Shown piece after piece: positions 4,997 through 5,508 of a DNA stretch of 5,508 bases. The stretch's first letter is position 1. Every line of letters begins with the position of its first letter. The stretch comes from an uncultured Saprospiraceae bacterium (GTDB lineage: Bacteria > Bacteroidota > Bacteroidia > Chitinophagales > Saprospiraceae): positions 1 through 5,508 of the forward strand of contig CALGLS010000198.1 of NCBI GenBank assembly GCA_937959375.1, given 5' to 3'. The notes below the pieces were generated by a model. The model was not told where the DNA came from. It did not search any database and saw nothing but the letters and a program-made list of their open reading frames with translations. The translations under genes and the position numbers were made by a program.

Positions 4997-5508
4997 ATGT
5001 CTCAATTAGAAAAATTTTATTACGATAATGCCATCGTCAAAAACTTCGCTTACGCTACAGCGCTCTGGGGAGTAGTAGGAATGTCTGTAGGTCTATTAGC
5101 AGCATTACAATTAGTTTTCCCTTCTCTAAATTTTGGAATCGCGGAAACTACCTACGGACGAATTCGACCTTTACACACCAACGCAGTCATCTTTGCCTTT
5201 GTGGGGAATGGAATTTTCATGGGAGTTTACCACTCCCTACAGCGATTGGTAAAAGCCAGAATGTTTAGTGATAAACTTAGTAAGTTTCATTTCTGGGGCT
5301 GGCAATTAATCATTGTTGCTGCTGCTATCACGCTGCCACTTGGCTATACGAGTGCCAACGAATATGCAGAATTGGAATGGCCTATCGATATTGCCATTGC
5401 TGTGGTATGGATTGCTTTTGGTATCAACATGTTCGGCACCATACTGAAGCGAAGAGAGAATCACTTGTATGTTGCCATTTGGTTTTACATAGCAACTTGG
5501 GTGACGGT
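4997..5508 (+). CDS. ccoN: cbb3-type cytochrome c oxidase subunit I (CcoN), 5' part
   Basis: The first 170 residues of subunit I are present; the gene runs off the right edge. Helices are visible near 15-40, 58-82, 97-116, 128-149 and from 157. RPLHTNAVIFAF contains H60, the expected low-spin heme b ligand. The cbb3 signature NEYAELEWPIDI lies at 121-132, with glutamates E122 and E125 that match conserved family positions near the heme propionates and calcium site. Family role: the catalytic subunit holds heme b, heme b3 and CuB and reduces oxygen at very low concentrations while pumping protons in the inner membrane. The remaining heme b3/CuB histidines lie beyond the window. In many Bacteroidota this gene is fused to ccoO; that cannot be judged here. 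It starts one base after the small membrane ORF, pointing to translational coupling. Confidence 0.96.
   Translation, partial: MSQLEKFYYDNAIVKNFAYATALWGVVGMSVGLLAALQLVFPSLNFGIAETTYGRIRPLHTNAVIFAFVGNGIFMGVYHSLQRLVKARMFSDKLSKFHFWGWQLIIVAAAITLPLGYTSANEYAELEWPIDIAIAVVWIAFGINMFGTILKRRENHLYVAIWFYIATWVT

Overview
The window looks like chromosomal DNA from a member of the Bacteroidota (flavobacterial or cytophagal type). The evidence is AT-rich sequence, genes without Shine-Dalgarno sites before their starts, promoter-like elements of the TTG-N(~18)-TAnnTTTG kind, and protein sequences typical of that phylum (a CcoI copper ATPase with an N-terminal cysteine cluster, CcoS, and a CcoN with a classic cbb3 N-terminus). 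No RNA gene, mobile element, CRISPR array or phage signature was seen.

Layout. On the minus strand, a small heavy-metal-associated (HMA) protein (894-1217) is followed 53 bases downstream by a tandem universal stress protein (840 to the left edge, cut at or very near its C-terminus). A 141-base divergent intergenic region (1218-1358) separates these from a plus-strand run of six genes. This run holds two back-to-back two-CBS-domain proteins (1359-1787 and 1794-2231), the copper-exporting P1B-ATPase CcoI (2240-4606), a 101-base gap, CcoS (4708-4863), a 39-codon putative small membrane protein (4876-4995), and the start of cbb3 oxidase subunit I, CcoN (4997 to the right edge). No gene-free stretch exceeds 300 bases.

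How it fits together. The right half is the assembly and structural module of a cbb3-type, high-affinity (microaerobic) cytochrome c oxidase. CcoI moves copper across the inner membrane, CcoS is needed for cofactor insertion, and CcoN carries hemes b/b3 and CuB. The left half adds proteins that may sense energy or metal state: two CBS-pair proteins (a fold that often binds adenosine nucleotides), a UspA-type protein with one intact nucleotide-binding loop, and a soluble CxxC metal-binding protein. Both substantial intergenic gaps hold an FNR/CRP-family-like dyad, TTGACAAAAATCAC at 1251 and ATGATAAAAATCAC at 4643. Each lies exactly 36 bases upstream of a TAnnTTTG-like -7 element, about the spacing expected of an activator centred near -41.5. 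This suggests that the CBS-CBS-ccoI and ccoS-smORF-ccoN units share oxygen-responsive control. The regulation is inferred from sequence, not demonstrated. The most novel-looking items are the repeated promoter geometry, the 39-aa ORF one base before ccoN, and the tandem CBS proteins placed directly before ccoI.
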